NCBI GenBank assembly: GCA_936911875.1
Contig: CAKZGB010000008.1
Coordinates: forward strand, 140,921-204,920
Origin: an uncultured Lysobacteraceae bacterium
GTDB taxonomy: Bacteria > Pseudomonadota > Gammaproteobacteria > Xanthomonadales > Xanthomonadaceae
DNA length: 64,000 nucleotides
Direction: 5' to 3'
This document shows positions 44,203 through 53,435 of this stretch, piece by piece. Numbering within the stretch: position 1 is the first letter of the stretch; every line of letters starts with the position of its first letter. Below the pieces are notes generated by a model. That model was not told the origin of the DNA. It searched no databases and was given only the letters and a program-made list of their open reading frames with translations. A program made the translations under genes and the position numbers.

Positions 44203-44535
44203 TCACGCGGCCTTATCGAGTTCGGCAACGATACGCTGCAGTTCACCGCTGTCAAGCAGTTCGGCCAGAATGTCGGCGCCGCCCAGCAGTTCGCCGTGCA
44301 GAAAAAATTGCGGGAAGGTCGGCCAGTTACTGAGTCGCGGCAAATTAGCGCGCAATTCGGCATCGGCCATGATGTTGACGTATCGGATGTGACCGTGGCC
44401 GGCCTTATTCAGGGCATTGACGGCCTGTGCGGAGTAGCCGCACATGGGGAACTCAGGCGTCCCTTTAAGGAACAGGATCGCATCATGCTCATCAATCATG
44501 TGACGAATGCGGTCCAAACTGGATTTCACTGCCAT
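44203..44535 (-). CDS. grxD: Monothiol glutaredoxin, Grx4 family
   Basis: The 110-residue protein has the Grx4 pattern: FLKGTPEFPMCGYSAQAV with active-site C-G-Y-S where most members have C-G-F-S, then WPTFPQFFLHGELLGGADI for glutathione binding. Grx4 proteins bind and pass on [2Fe-2S] clusters. ATG 44535 is preferred over 44544. It is divergent from sodB, with a shared regulatory gap, which fits a joint role in iron and oxidative stress. Confidence 0.92.
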   Translation of the reverse strand: MAVKSSLDRIRHMIDEHDAILFLKGTPEFPMCGYSAQAVNALNKAGHGHIRYVNIMADAELRANLPRLSNWPTFPQFFLHGELLGGADILAELLDSGELQRIVAELDKAA

Positions 44536-44631
44536 CTCCCTCACAAACGTTCACTCTGCCGGATTGACGCGGCGGCAACGTGGTGCCGTTACAATGGTGT
44601 CATTGTACTACTTCGACCAAGGAGCTTACGC

Positions 44632-45210
44632 ATGGCCATCGAACTACCCGCACTGCCCTACGCCCAGGACGCCCTGGAACCGCATATCTCCAAGGAAACT
44701 CTGGAATATCACTACGGCAAGCATCACAAGACCTACGTCGATAATCTGAACAAGATGATCGAAGGCACTGAATTCGCCGACAAATCGCTGGAAGACATCG
44801 TGCGCAGCTCGCAAGGCGGCATGTTCAACAATGCTGCGCAAGTCTGGAATCACACGTTCTACTGGAACTGCCTGTCGCCCAACGGTGGCGGTGAGCCGAC
44901 CGGCAAGGTGGCCGATGCCATCAACGCTGCTTTCGGTGACTTTGACAAGTTCAAGGAAGAGTTCACCAAGACCTCGGTCGGTACTTTCGGTTCCGCTTGG
45001 GGCTGGCTCGTGCAAAAGGCCGACGGTTCGGTCGCACTGGTCTCGACCTCGAACGCTGCAACGCCGCTCACCGGCGACGACACGCCGCTGCTGACCTGCG
45101 ACGTGTGGGAACACGCTTACTACATCGACTACCGCAACGCCCGTCCGAAGTATCTGGAAGCGTTCTGGAACCTCGTCAACTGGGATTTCGTCGCTTCGCA
45201 AATGCGTTGA
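44632..45210 (+). CDS. sodB: Iron superoxide dismutase
   Basis: The 192-residue protein shows all SodB ligands: His in YHYGKHHKTYV (about 27), His in WNHTFYWNC (about 74), and Asp/His in DVWEHAYYIDY (about 157/161). The stretch FGSAWGWLV and the AATPLTGDD region favour the Fe form. It removes superoxide in the cytoplasm. An AAGGAG site lies 7 nt before ATG 44632. A TTGACG/TACAAT pair upstream has a 20-bp spacer, so the promoter is uncertain. A strong terminator follows. Confidence 0.96.
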   Translation: MAIELPALPYAQDALEPHISKETLEYHYGKHHKTYVDNLNKMIEGTEFADKSLEDIVRSSQGGMFNNAAQVWNHTFYWNCLSPNGGGEPTGKVADAINAAFGDFDKFKEEFTKTSVGTFGSAWGWLVQKADGSVALVSTSNAATPLTGDDTPLLTCDVWEHAYYIDYRNARPKYLEAFWNLVNWDFVASQMR

Positions 45211-45251
45211 GATGAATTCTCCGGCGCTGCCTCGGTAGCGCCATGAAACAC

Positions 45252-45281
45252 AAAAGCCCCGGCATTCAGTCCGGGGCTTTT
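45252..45281 (+). terminator. Bidirectional terminator between sodB and purK
   Basis: An 11-bp stem AAAAGCCCCGG/CCGGGGCTTTT with an 8-nt loop is followed by TT on the + strand and by TGTG on the other. It lies between the convergent sodB and purK genes. Confidence 0.9.
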
Positions 45282-45309
45282 TTATATACCGCGTTGGCGT
45301 GGAACGGCC

Positions 45310-46461
45310 TCAGTAGTCTTTACGCAAGCGCTCGACGACCGGTGCGACCTGCTCGACGCGACCGAGTTGATTGCCTACCGTTTCCAGCACGCTCGCGAGT
45401 TGTTCCGGCGTATCCGCGCGTAGCGTGGCGTGCCCTACTTTGCGGCCGGCACGTGCGGACTTGCCATAGTCATGCCAATGACCGCCCGGCGCTTCAAGGA
45501 TTGGCGTCGGGTCCGGCATTTCACCGATCCAGTTGAGCATGCACGACACACCGCGCGCATCGGTTGCGCCCAAAGGCAAATCGAGCACTGCACGCAAGTG
45601 GTTTTCAAATTGCGAAGTCTCGGCGCCCTCAATCGTCCAGTGACCGGAGTTATGCACGCGCGGCGCCAACTCATTGGCGAGCAGGCGATCACCGATATTG
45701 AACAGCTCGAGCGCAAACACGCCGACATAATCCAGCGCATCGGCCAGTTGTCGCGCATAAGCCAAAGCCTGTTCGTAGACCGAAGGCGTCACCGGCGCCG
45801 GGGCGAGCGACGCGGAGAGCACGCCTTCGACATGCCAGTTCTCGGTAACCGGCCACGCGCGGAATGCGCCCGACGGCGTCCGCACAGCGATGACGGAGAG
45901 TTCGCGATCAAAATGCACGAAACCCTCGAGAATCAGACCGGTGCGTTCGACTTGCGCGCCGAGCGTGTCCCATGCGGTTTGGATGTCGGCATCGGTGCGA
46001 ATGCGGAACTGGCCCTTGCCGTCATAGCCGAGACGCCGTGTCTTGAGAATGCACGGCATGCCGAAATCGCTGACGGCACCGCGCAGATCATCGAGCGATT
46101 GAATGTCGCGATACGGCGGCACATCGATGCCCAGCTCGGTGAATAACGATTTTTCGGCAAGTCGGTCTTGCGCAACGGCTAATGCACGCGGCTTGGGATA
46201 CACCGGCTTGCGTTCGGCCAACCACGCCGCACTGGATGCCGGTACGTTTTCAAAATCAAACGTCGCCACATCAATGCGTTGCATGAAATCGCCCAACACT
46301 TGCATGTCGGTGTAATCGCCCAGCAGCATCGGCGCAAACTGACCGGCGCAAGCGTCTTTAACGTTATCCAGCACGAGAAAACGAAGGCCCAGCGAGGCAC
46401 CGGCTAAGGCCATCATGCGAGCCAGCTGGCCGCCGCCGAGAATACCGACTGTGGTGGTCAT
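45310..46461 (-). CDS. purK: N5-carboxyaminoimidazole ribonucleotide synthase
   Basis: The 383-residue ATP-grasp protein begins TTTVGILGGGQLARMMALAG, the PurK N-terminus, and has the ATP-grasp KTRRLGYDGKGQ and ELAPRVHNSGHWT segments. It carboxylates AIR with ATP and bicarbonate in purine synthesis. It follows purE with a one-base gap, forming a purEK operon. Confidence 0.95.
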   Translation of the reverse strand: MTTTVGILGGGQLARMMALAGASLGLRFLVLDNVKDACAGQFAPMLLGDYTDMQVLGDFMQRIDVATFDFENVPASSAAWLAERKPVYPKPRALAVAQDRLAEKSLFTELGIDVPPYRDIQSLDDLRGAVSDFGMPCILKTRRLGYDGKGQFRIRTDADIQTAWDTLGAQVERTGLILEGFVHFDRELSVIAVRTPSGAFRAWPVTENWHVEGVLSASLAPAPVTPSVYEQALAYARQLADALDYVGVFALELFNIGDRLLANELAPRVHNSGHWTIEGAETSQFENHLRAVLDLPLGATDARGVSCMLNWIGEMPDPTPILEAPGGHWHDYGKSARAGRKVGHATLRADTPEQLASVLETVGNQLGRVEQVAPVVERLRKDY

Positions 46462-46462
46462 A

Positions 46463-46990
46463 TCAGTTCGACAGCTCGATGCGCGGATCGTCGTTCGCCA
46501 TCACATCTTGCGTCTGGCGATCACGGAATGCCTGCAGCGCGGCTGCAACTTGCGGATACTCGGGTGCCAGCATGGCCGCGGCAAACAGACCGGCGTTGGC
46601 AGCACCCGCGGCACCGATGGCAAACGTGGCCACAGGTATACCGGCCGGCATCTGCACGATGGACAGCAGCGAATCGAGTCCGTTGAGCGCCTTGCTCTGC
46701 ACCGGTACGCCGAGCACGGGCACGGCAGTCTTGGCCGCGAGCATGCCCGGCAGATGTGCAGCCCCACCGGCACCGGCAATGATCACGCGCAGACCGCGCT
46801 CTTGCGCTGTGGCGGCATAGTCAAACAGCACATCGGGGGTGCGGTGAGCGGAGACGACGCGCACTTCGTACCGAACGCCCAGCTGATCCAAGCGGTCGGC
46901 CGCAGGTTTCATGGTGTCCCAATCGGAACGGGAACCCATTACGATCCCGACCGGCGGTGCAGTGTTAGAGGTCACAAACGGCGAAGTCAT
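46463..46990 (-). CDS. purE: N5-carboxyaminoimidazole ribonucleotide mutase
   Basis: The 175-residue protein has the PurE signature GIVMGSRSDWDTMKPAA, then VVSAHRTPD with the catalytic His, and IAGAGGAAHLPGM. It converts N5-CAIR to CAIR. ATG 46990 gives a normal N-terminus; an in-frame ATG at 47005 is possible. It precedes purK. Confidence 0.95.
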   Translation of the reverse strand: MTSPFVTSNTAPPVGIVMGSRSDWDTMKPAADRLDQLGVRYEVRVVSAHRTPDVLFDYAATAQERGLRVIIAGAGGAAHLPGMLAAKTAVPVLGVPVQSKALNGLDSLLSIVQMPAGIPVATFAIGAAGAANAGLFAAAMLAPEYPQVAAALQAFRDRQTQDVMANDDPRIELSN

Positions 46991-47044
46991 GGCCAGCCCT
47001 GTCACTAAAACGGTATTCTACTATCAACCGATTGGAGAGACATC

Positions 47045-47311
47045 ATGGACCGTAAACTGCTCGATTTGCTGGTGTGCCCGGCAACCCGCCAGCCCCTGCT
47101 CAAAGCCAGTGCCGAGCAACTGCAACGTCTGAACGCCGCCATTGGTGCCGGCACCGTCACAGATCTCGATGGCCAAGCCGTCGCCGGCCCGCAAGCCGAG
47201 GCGCTGGTGACCAAAGACGGCAAAACGGTTTATCGCGTTGACGATGGCATTCCGGTGCTGCTGCCCGAGTCGGGCATTGCCACCGCCACGATCTCCGGTT
47301 GGGCCGCATGA
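47045..47311 (+). CDS. Trm112-like small protein with one remaining zinc-ribbon Cys
   Basis: The 88-residue protein begins with KLLDLLVCPATRQPLL, the Trm112/YcaR pattern, where the usual CPxC has become CPAT, leaving one Cys. It ends with VDDGIPVLLPESG, also typical. Bacterial homologues are short proteins of unclear function; eukaryotic Trm112 activates methyltransferases. It overlaps nadC by 4 nt. GGAGAG lies about 8 nt before the ATG. Confidence 0.85.
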   Translation: MDRKLLDLLVCPATRQPLLKASAEQLQRLNAAIGAGTVTDLDGQAVAGPQAEALVTKDGKTVYRVDDGIPVLLPESGIATATISGWAA

Positions 47312-48189
47312 CCGAACGCACGGCGCGAATCCCGCTGCCGCCGCAGGCAGAAATCGATCAGGACGTCCGCGAGGCTCTGCGCGAGGACATCGGCAGTGGC
47401 GATGTCACCGCTGCCCTGCTCCCCGATGGTCCCGACACGGCATACTTGCTGTGCAAGGAAGATGGCGTCCTCGCCGGCAGCGCCTGGTTCGAGGCATGCC
47501 ACATCGCGCTCGACCCTAGCGTGAAATTCGATTGGTACGCGCAAGATGGCGATCGCATTCGTAGCGGCACCGTGCTGGCGATCCTCACCGGTCACTCGCG
47601 CCCCCTGGTCTCGGCTGAGCGTTCGTCGCTGAATTTTCTGCAGACCTTGAGCGGTACTGCCACCGAGGTCCGCCGATATGTGGATCGGCTCGAAGGCACT
47701 TCGACACGCGTTTTAGATACCCGCAAAACCCTGCCCGGTCTGCGCATCGCGCAAAAATATGCGGTGCTATGTGGTGGCGGTTTGAATCATCGTTTCGGTC
47801 TGTACGACACGGTGATGCTCAAAGAAAATCACATTCGCGCCGCGGGTGGCATGGGACCAGCGGTCGAACAAGCTCGCGCGCAATTCCCCGGCATTCCGTT
47901 AGTGATCGAGGTGGAAACCTTGGATCAGTTGCGTGAGGCCCTGGAAACGGATTGCACGCGTATCCTGATTGATGACTTTCCGGCCGACATGCGTCGCGAG
48001 GCCGTGCGCATTGCAGCCGGTCGCATTCCGCTCGAAGTCTCCGGTGGCGTCAGCTATGAGAATCTTGCAGAGATCGCCGCCGATGGCGTGGACTACGTTT
48101 CCGTTGGCGGCCTGACCAAACACGTGCACGCGTTGGATCTGAGTCTGAAACTCGGTCCGCCGCCCGCCCAATTCCCGAAGGCCGGCTGA
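47308..48189 (+). CDS. nadC: Nicotinate-nucleotide pyrophosphorylase (carboxylating)
   Basis: The 293-residue protein has the QPRTase N-terminal segment DVREALREDIGSGDVT, the catalytic RVLDTRKTLPGLR and YDTVMLKENHI motifs and GGVSYENLAEIAADGVD near the end. It makes nicotinic acid mononucleotide from quinolinate in NAD synthesis. ATG 47308 overlaps the Trm112-like stop (ATGA). The next gene starts at its last base. Confidence 0.95.
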   Translation: MTERTARIPLPPQAEIDQDVREALREDIGSGDVTAALLPDGPDTAYLLCKEDGVLAGSAWFEACHIALDPSVKFDWYAQDGDRIRSGTVLAILTGHSRPLVSAERSSLNFLQTLSGTATEVRRYVDRLEGTSTRVLDTRKTLPGLRIAQKYAVLCGGGLNHRFGLYDTVMLKENHIRAAGGMGPAVEQARAQFPGIPLVIEVETLDQLREALETDCTRILIDDFPADMRREAVRIAAGRIPLEVSGGVSYENLAEIAADGVDYVSVGGLTKHVHALDLSLKLGPPPAQFPKAG

Positions 48190-48530
48190 TGCTGCAAATC
48201 ATTCTGCTCATGATCGCGGCTGCCGCTTTCGTTTCGTTCTGGAACGGCAATCGCGCGGCGGCCGAGTACGCGTACACCCTGGGGCGTCGCGCGTGCAGCG
48301 CTGCGGGCGTGCAATTTCTCGACGATTCCGTGCACGCCAACGGCTATGCCCTACGACGCGATGACCGCGGTCGCCTCGGCTTTGATCGCAAGTTCCGCTT
48401 CGAATTCTCGACCAATGGCGCCGACCGTCATGCCGGTGCGCTTATCGTGCGCGACGGCAAGCTCGTGTTTTTCCAGGGACCGGAACGCGTGGCCCCGGTC
48501 GTCGTCCCGCTGCGCCGCGATTCTATTTAA
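48189..48530 (+). CDS. DUF3301-family small membrane protein
   Basis: The 113-residue protein begins with a membrane helix (IILLMIAAAAFVSFWNG) and then a DUF3301-type part with RRDDRGRLGFDRKFRFEFS. The start shares a base with the nadC stop (TGATG). Function is not known; homologues are widespread in gammaproteobacteria. Its last 8 nt overlap the sspB end on the other strand. Confidence 0.8.
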   Translation: MLQIILLMIAAAAFVSFWNGNRAAAEYAYTLGRRACSAAGVQFLDDSVHANGYALRRDDRGRLGFDRKFRFEFSTNGADRHAGALIVRDGKLVFFQGPERVAPVVVPLRRDSI

Positions 48531-49056
48531 CGACGCGCAAAAAGCCCTTGCCGCGCGGCGGTGTGGGCGGCGCATCCGGGTCCGGATTGCCTTCGCCATT
48601 GGCATCCTCATTGCTGAGCACGGTTAGCGGCACACGTGCCGGTGGCTCGGCGCGATCGGTCGCCAATTCAACCTCGGACAGCAAGTCGTTCTGCAGCGAC
48701 TCGTCGTAAATGTCTTCATCGGCATCGGCGGGTTCCGGCGTAGCGAGCGGATCCTCGGGGATCATCATGCCCTGCCCGTTCTCACGGGCGTAGATGGCCA
48801 GCACAGCGTGAATCGGCACCCAGATCTCGTGCGACACACCGGCAAATCGTGCAGAAAAATGCACGAAATCCTGATCGATACTGAAACCCATCACGGCTCG
48901 CGGCGCCACGTTGAGCACCACGCGTCCGTCTTGCACCGCCGAAGGCGGTACTGACACACCGGGTGCCTCGGCATCGACCAGCAAATGCGGCGTCAGTCCG
49001 TTGTCGCAAATCCACTCGTGCAGAGCACGAATCAGGTAAGGCCGATAACTGTTCAC
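48523..49056 (-). CDS. sspB: ClpXP protease specificity-enhancing factor SspB
   Basis: The 177-residue protein has the SspB substrate-binding domain (about 1-110; YLIRALHEWICDNGLTPHLLV, quoted in part as RALHEWICDNGLTPHL), a long acidic linker and the ClpX-binding tail RGKGFLRVVK at the C-terminus. It delivers ssrA-tagged proteins to ClpXP. It lies downstream of sspA but is separated from it by a terminator. Confidence 0.94.
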   Translation of the reverse strand: MNSYRPYLIRALHEWICDNGLTPHLLVDAEAPGVSVPPSAVQDGRVVLNVAPRAVMGFSIDQDFVHFSARFAGVSHEIWVPIHAVLAIYARENGQGMMIPEDPLATPEPADADEDIYDESLQNDLLSEVELATDRAEPPARVPLTVLSNEDANGEGNPDPDAPPTPPRGKGFLRVVK

Positions 49057-49127
49057 GGGTTGCTTGCTACCAAATTCATCACTACTAAACTCTACCCGAT
49101 TCCGCCCGAATACACCGTTAAAAAAAA

Positions 49128-49145
49128 ACGGCCCTTACGGGCCGT
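49128..49145 (-). terminator. Terminator between sspA and sspB
   Basis: A 7-bp stem ACGGCCC/GGGCCGT with a 4-nt loop is followed on the - strand by a run of 8 T. It ends sspA transcripts, so sspB is partly read through or has its own promoter in the short gap. Confidence 0.9.
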
Positions 49146-49159
49146 CTTTAATTTTGCGC

Positions 49160-49813
49160 TCAGATGTTGGGCACTTCGCGCAGGCGCTTTTCCTGATCGG
49201 TCAGCGATCGGATAAAGCCCGGATTGCGGAAGATGCGGTTACCGTATTCTTCGATCACTTGACCGTCCTTGGGCAAAGACACACCCAGAGATTCGAGACG
49301 CCAAATGATCGGCGCCATCGCACAGTCGGCCAGGGACATTTCCTGATTGACGAAGAACTTGGTCGCCTTGAACAGCGGCACCGAAGCGGCCAGCAGTTCG
49401 CGCAGACGCTTACGTCCGGCTTCCTGCTGCGTCTTATTACCGGTCAGGATGGCATTGACGTGCGGCAGCCATTCCAACTCGATACGCAGCATGGCCAGAC
49501 GCAGTCGCGCACGCGACGGCGGATCAACCGGCATCAGCGGCGGATGCGGATAACGCTCATCCAGATATTCCGAGATCACCGTAGCGGGATACAGAACCAT
49601 ATCCCGTTCCACCAAGGTCGGAACCGAGTGGAACGGATTGAGATGGATCAGATCCTCGGGCGGGTCATTCGGATCGACAGGAAAATAGTCGAACGCGACG
49701 CCTTTTGCCGCCAGCACCAAACGGACTTGGTGGCATTGCACGTCATTCGGAGCGGAGAACAGCGTCAGCACGTTCCGCAACCGATTGGTAAGGTTCATCA
49801 TTTCCTGTGCCAT
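49160..49813 (-). CDS. sspA: Stringent starvation protein A (GST-like)
   Basis: The 217-residue protein has a GST fold without a clear catalytic residue: LFSAPNDVQCHQVRLVLAAKGV at the start of the thioredoxin part (quoted in part) and VPTLVERDMVLY for glutathione contact. SspA binds RNA polymerase and promotes stress and phage promoters in E. coli. It follows petC on the same strand with a 19-nt gap, an arrangement known in proteobacteria. AAGGAC lies 4 nt before the ATG. Confidence 0.93.
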   Translation of the reverse strand: MAQEMMNLTNRLRNVLTLFSAPNDVQCHQVRLVLAAKGVAFDYFPVDPNDPPEDLIHLNPFHSVPTLVERDMVLYPATVISEYLDERYPHPPLMPVDPPSRARLRLAMLRIELEWLPHVNAILTGNKTQQEAGRKRLRELLAASVPLFKATKFFVNQEMSLADCAMAPIIWRLESLGVSLPKDGQVIEEYGNRIFRNPGFIRSLTDQEKRLREVPNI

Positions 49814-49832
49814 AGAGGTCCTTTATCCGGGA

Positions 49833-50582
49833 TCAATGTTCGACGTCGCGCCAGTATTCCTTCTTGAGCAGATAAGTCAGGAAGGTCAGCGCCGCGAGGA
49901 ACAGGATTACCCACACGCCCAGGCTTTCACGCTTGATGCCGGCAGGCTCACCTGCGTACTGCAGGAACGCCGTGACGTCACGAACGGTTTGGTTGAATTG
50001 CGCTTCGGTCTGCGTGCCCGGCGTGGTGATCTTAAGGCCGGTCACCGGCTTGTCGCCGGTAGCCTTGTCAGCCTCACCAAAGATGGCGTGCTGCATGCCC
50101 TGCTCCTGAAACAGCGGGTTGGGCATCGAAGCGTTAGGGAACAAGCTGTTGTTCCAGCCCAACGGCCGCGATTCGTCGAGATAGAACGACTTGAGGTAGG
50201 TGTATACCCAGTCCGAACCGCGGCTGCGCGAGACCAGCGACAAATCCGGCGGGGTCTTGCCGAACCAGCGCTCACCGGCCTTGGCCGGCATGGCCGTACC
50301 GATGCTCTCACCGAACTTGGCGCCGGTCAGGTTGAGGTTGGCTTGCACTTCCTCCTCGGACAGACCCAGATCCTGGGCCATGCGCGAGTAACGTAGGTAC
50401 TTGAGCGAGTGGCAGCCGGAGCAGTTGTTCATGAAGATCTGGGCGCCGCGTTGCAGGGAGCCCTTATCGGTCAAGTCCACGCCTGCCTGCTGCAGAGCAC
50501 CCTCGGTCGATGCGGCAGCCGTACCGGCCAACAGCATGCCGGCCACGCCCAAAGCAAAGGATTTCAGGAATTTCTTAGTCAT
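49833..50582 (-). CDS. petC: Cytochrome c1 of the bc1 complex
   Basis: The 249-residue protein has a signal peptide (LKSFALGVAGMLLAGTAAAS), the haem motif NCSGCHSLKY, a Met ligand region (SMPNPLF) and a C-terminal membrane anchor (VWVILFLAALTFLTYLL). It passes electrons from the Rieske protein to soluble cytochrome c. Its start overlaps the petB stop by 8 nt. Confidence 0.95.
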   Translation of the reverse strand: MTKKFLKSFALGVAGMLLAGTAAASTEGALQQAGVDLTDKGSLQRGAQIFMNNCSGCHSLKYLRYSRMAQDLGLSEEEVQANLNLTGAKFGESIGTAMPAKAGERWFGKTPPDLSLVSRSRGSDWVYTYLKSFYLDESRPLGWNNSLFPNASMPNPLFQEQGMQHAIFGEADKATGDKPVTGLKITTPGTQTEAQFNQTVRDVTAFLQYAGEPAGIKRESLGVWVILFLAALTFLTYLLKKEYWRDVEH

Positions 50583-51822
50583 GCATCGTCACTCGCTCAG
50601 GGACCGGCTTGGTCTTGTCCAGCTTGGTCCAGATGGGCATCGTCAGGAAGAACAGGAAGTACAGCACCGTCAGTACACGGCCAATGATGGTTTCGACCGG
50701 ATCGGTACCCGGGCCGGCGCCGATCTTGCCCAGCCACACGAAAGCGATGGCAAGGACAGCCAGTGCAACCTTGGTGATCCAGCCTCGGTAACGCACGGAC
50801 TTGACCGGCGAACGGTCGAGCCACGGCACCAGGAACAGGATGGCGATGGCACCGAACATGACCATGACGCCGCCGAGCTTATCCGGCACCACGCGCAGCA
50901 TGGCGTAGAACGGGGTGTAGTACCACACCGGCTTGATGTGCGCAGGCGTGACCAGACGGTTGGCTTCGACAAAGTTGTCGTGTTCAAGGAACCAGCCACC
51001 GAAGGCCGGAGCAAAGAACACAATGAACGCGCCGATCATCAGGAAGAACGAGGCACCGAACAGATCCTTGACCGTGTAATACGGGTGGAACGGAATGCCG
51101 TCCTTCGGAGCGGTCGGCGACCAGCGGTTGCCCTTAGGACCCTTCTTGATTTCAACGCCGTCGGGGTTGTTCGAACCCACTTCGTGCAGTGCGCCCAAGT
51201 GCAGGACCACCAGCAGCAACAGCACCAGCGGCAGCGCGATGACGTGCAGCGCAAAGAAGCGGTTGAGCGTGGCGTCGCCCGGCAGGTAGTCACCCATGAT
51301 CCATTCGACCAGCGAACCGCCGATAACCGGCAGCGCACCGAACAGCGAGATGATCACCTTGGCGCCCCAGAAGGACATTTGTCCCCACGGCAGCACGTAG
51401 CCCATAAAGGCTTCGGCCATCAGGACCAGATAGATCACCATACCGATCAGCCACACCAGTTCACGCGGCTTTTGGTAGGAACCGTACATCAGCCCGCGGA
51501 ACATGTGCAGGTACACCACGATGAAGAACAGCGAGGCACCGGTGGAGTGCATGTAGCGGATCAGCCAGCCCCAGTCGACATCACGCATGATGTATTCGAC
51601 GCTGCTGAAGGCCTCGGCAGCCGACGGCTTGTAATGCATCGTCAGGAAGATACCGGTCAGGATCTGATTGACGAGCACCAGCATGGCCAGTGAGCCGAAG
51701 AAGTACCACACGTTAAAGTTCTTCGGAGCGAAGTACTCGGACATGTGCTTGCGGTAGAACGGACCGAAACCCTTGGCGCGATAATCGAACCAGTCCTGCA
51801 ATTTCTGGATGGTATTAGCCAT
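50575..51822 (-). CDS. petB: Cytochrome b of the bc1 complex
   Basis: The 415-residue protein has eight or nine membrane segments and the haem-ligand His pairs in the N-terminal half (YMHSTGASLFFIVVYLHMFRG and the later HVIALPLVLLLLVVLHLGALHEVGS, each quoted only in part here as MHSTGASLF and HLGALHEVG). The PEWY-type quinol site is present as PVWYYTPFYA. It follows petA after 3 nt. It oxidises quinol in the inner membrane. Confidence 0.95.
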   Translation of the reverse strand: MANTIQKLQDWFDYRAKGFGPFYRKHMSEYFAPKNFNVWYFFGSLAMLVLVNQILTGIFLTMHYKPSAAEAFSSVEYIMRDVDWGWLIRYMHSTGASLFFIVVYLHMFRGLMYGSYQKPRELVWLIGMVIYLVLMAEAFMGYVLPWGQMSFWGAKVIISLFGALPVIGGSLVEWIMGDYLPGDATLNRFFALHVIALPLVLLLLVVLHLGALHEVGSNNPDGVEIKKGPKGNRWSPTAPKDGIPFHPYYTVKDLFGASFFLMIGAFIVFFAPAFGGWFLEHDNFVEANRLVTPAHIKPVWYYTPFYAMLRVVPDKLGGVMVMFGAIAILFLVPWLDRSPVKSVRYRGWITKVALAVLAIAFVWLGKIGAGPGTDPVETIIGRVLTVLYFLFFLTMPIWTKLDKTKPVPERVTMHD

Positions 51823-51825
51823 GGA

Positions 51826-52437
51826 TTACGCAGCTCCCTTAGGATCGACACCGATGATGATGGTGTTGTCGTCTTGGTAATGATGCGGCGGCACGACCAG
51901 ATTGGTTGGCGCAGGCACGCCCTTGAAGACGCGACCCGACATGTCGAAACGCGACTTGTGGCACGGACAGAAGTAACCGCCCTTCCATTCCGGATCGAAC
52001 GGTTCCGGACGGATCTCCGCCTTCATCTCCGGTGAGCAGCCCAAGTGGGTGCACAGACCGACCAGCACCGAAATTTCGGGCTTGATCGAACGCAGTTCAC
52101 CGGTGATGTATGTCGGTTGCTGGTCCTTGTTGTCGGACTTGGGATCACTCAGTCGGCTGTCGAGCATCGGCAACGTCTTGAGGACGTCAGGCGAACGCTT
52201 GACGATCCAGATCGGTTGACCGCGCCATTCATTGACCAGGCGGGCACCGGTCTCAAGACCGGAAATGTCGACCGTGACCGGAGCACCGGCAAGCTGAGCT
52301 CGCGCACTCGGGTTCCACGATTTGATGAAAGGAACTGCTGCACAACCGGCACCAACCGCACCCACCACTGCTGTGGTGGCGGTCAGGAACCGACGCCGTC
52401 CTTTATTAATGGGCTGTTCGCCCTCGTAATTAGCCAT
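51826..52437 (-). CDS. petA: Rieske iron-sulphur protein of the bc1 complex
   Basis: The 203-residue protein has a Tat-type leader (RRRFLTATTAVVGAVG), so it is folded before export, and the Rieske cluster ligands in CTHLGCSP and CPCHKS. It takes electrons from quinol and passes them to cytochrome c1. ATG 52437 is chosen because the Tat leader starts there; an upstream in-frame start adds 25 unlikely residues. It is the first gene of petABC. Confidence 0.95.
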   Translation of the reverse strand: MANYEGEQPINKGRRRFLTATTAVVGAVGAGCAAVPFIKSWNPSARAQLAGAPVTVDISGLETGARLVNEWRGQPIWIVKRSPDVLKTLPMLDSRLSDPKSDNKDQQPTYITGELRSIKPEISVLVGLCTHLGCSPEMKAEIRPEPFDPEWKGGYFCPCHKSRFDMSGRVFKGVPAPTNLVVPPHHYQDDNTIIIGVDPKGAA

Positions 52438-52587
52438 CCGGCACTCCGCAAAGCACTTGATTTTCAAAGGATTTTTATGAGAACCACCACCCGAAGGCAG
52501 CTTGCGCACCATAAAAGACAGTCAAGTGTAGCGAAAAGGTGAACAAATAGACAATACGCCAAACCCAATCCGGGCCAAAATAGTGCG

Positions 52588-53283
52588 TTATGGCGTCGCA
52601 GCGACCCGATAGGACTGCGAAAGACGCCACACTTTTTCGACATAGTGCCGAGTTTCGGGAAATGGTGGCACACCCCGGTACCGGTCGACGGCGCCCTCTC
52701 CGGCATTGTAGCCCGCCAGCGCTAACCGCCAGTCCCCTCCGTAACGGCGTAACAGCCACGCCAGATACTGCACGCCCGCCCGAATATTCTCACTCGGGTC
52801 GAAGGCACTGCGGACCCCGAACCGTCGCGCGGTCGCCGGCATCAGCTGCATCAGTCCCATAGCGCCCTTGGGACTCACCGCTGCGGGATTAAAGGTACTT
52901 TCGGTGTGGATTACAGCCTTGACCATGGCCTCCTCGATGCCCCAGTGCTGTGCTTGCGTACGAATCACATCGGCATAAGCCGTAGGAAACAGGCGGCGCG
53001 TGGCAAAGGCCGATCCTGGCCGCTGCTGACCCGGCGCCGATGGCCCGGATCCCGGCAGGACCGGAAACTCCACTCGAGCGGGATCGGCGACCGTGGCGGT
53101 CGGGCCTTCGTCGGTGTTTAATGCGGGAGACCATTGCGCGACCTGACGGCAGCCGGGGCCCGCTTGAGCGGTCAGGACGGCACCCTGCTTACCCGTGCAG
53201 CGATACAGTGTCGCTGGCGCTGCCGCCAGACTCGGGGCCACAACCAGCAGCCACCACAGACCGAACCGCCACCATTTTTGCAT
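52588..53283 (-). CDS. Lytic transglycosylase (SLT domain) with signal peptide
   Basis: The 231-residue protein has a signal peptide (LWWLLVVAPSLAAA), a short Cys-containing N-terminal part that resembles DUF4124 (LYRCTGKQGAVL), and a C-terminal SLT domain with catalytic Glu in HTESTFNPAAVSPKGAMG and the AGYNAGEGAVDRY motif. It cuts peptidoglycan in the periplasm. It is divergent from miaB and lies upstream of petA on the same strand with a 150-nt gap. Confidence 0.9.
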   Translation of the reverse strand: MQKWWRFGLWWLLVVAPSLAAAPATLYRCTGKQGAVLTAQAGPGCRQVAQWSPALNTDEGPTATVADPARVEFPVLPGSGPSAPGQQRPGSAFATRRLFPTAYADVIRTQAQHWGIEEAMVKAVIHTESTFNPAAVSPKGAMGLMQLMPATARRFGVRSAFDPSENIRAGVQYLAWLLRRYGGDWRLALAGYNAGEGAVDRYRGVPPFPETRHYVEKVWRLSQSYRVAATP

Positions 53284-53435
53284 TGCGCTAATTCCTGTGG
53301 GATTGGTCTTCTACCCTGCGGCGGATTTGGTCGCAGCGAAGCGCAAACCGGCGAAAACGCCGACAGATGGCTGCCAATCCACGATAAAATGGTCGGTTCA
53401 GGCCCGGATTAAGCGCCGGCACCCAGGAGAGCCCA

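Noticed and set aside
50401..51693. + strand ORF opposite petB
   Set aside because: His/Gln-rich low-complexity translation typical of antisense frames; cytochrome b on the other strand is certain.
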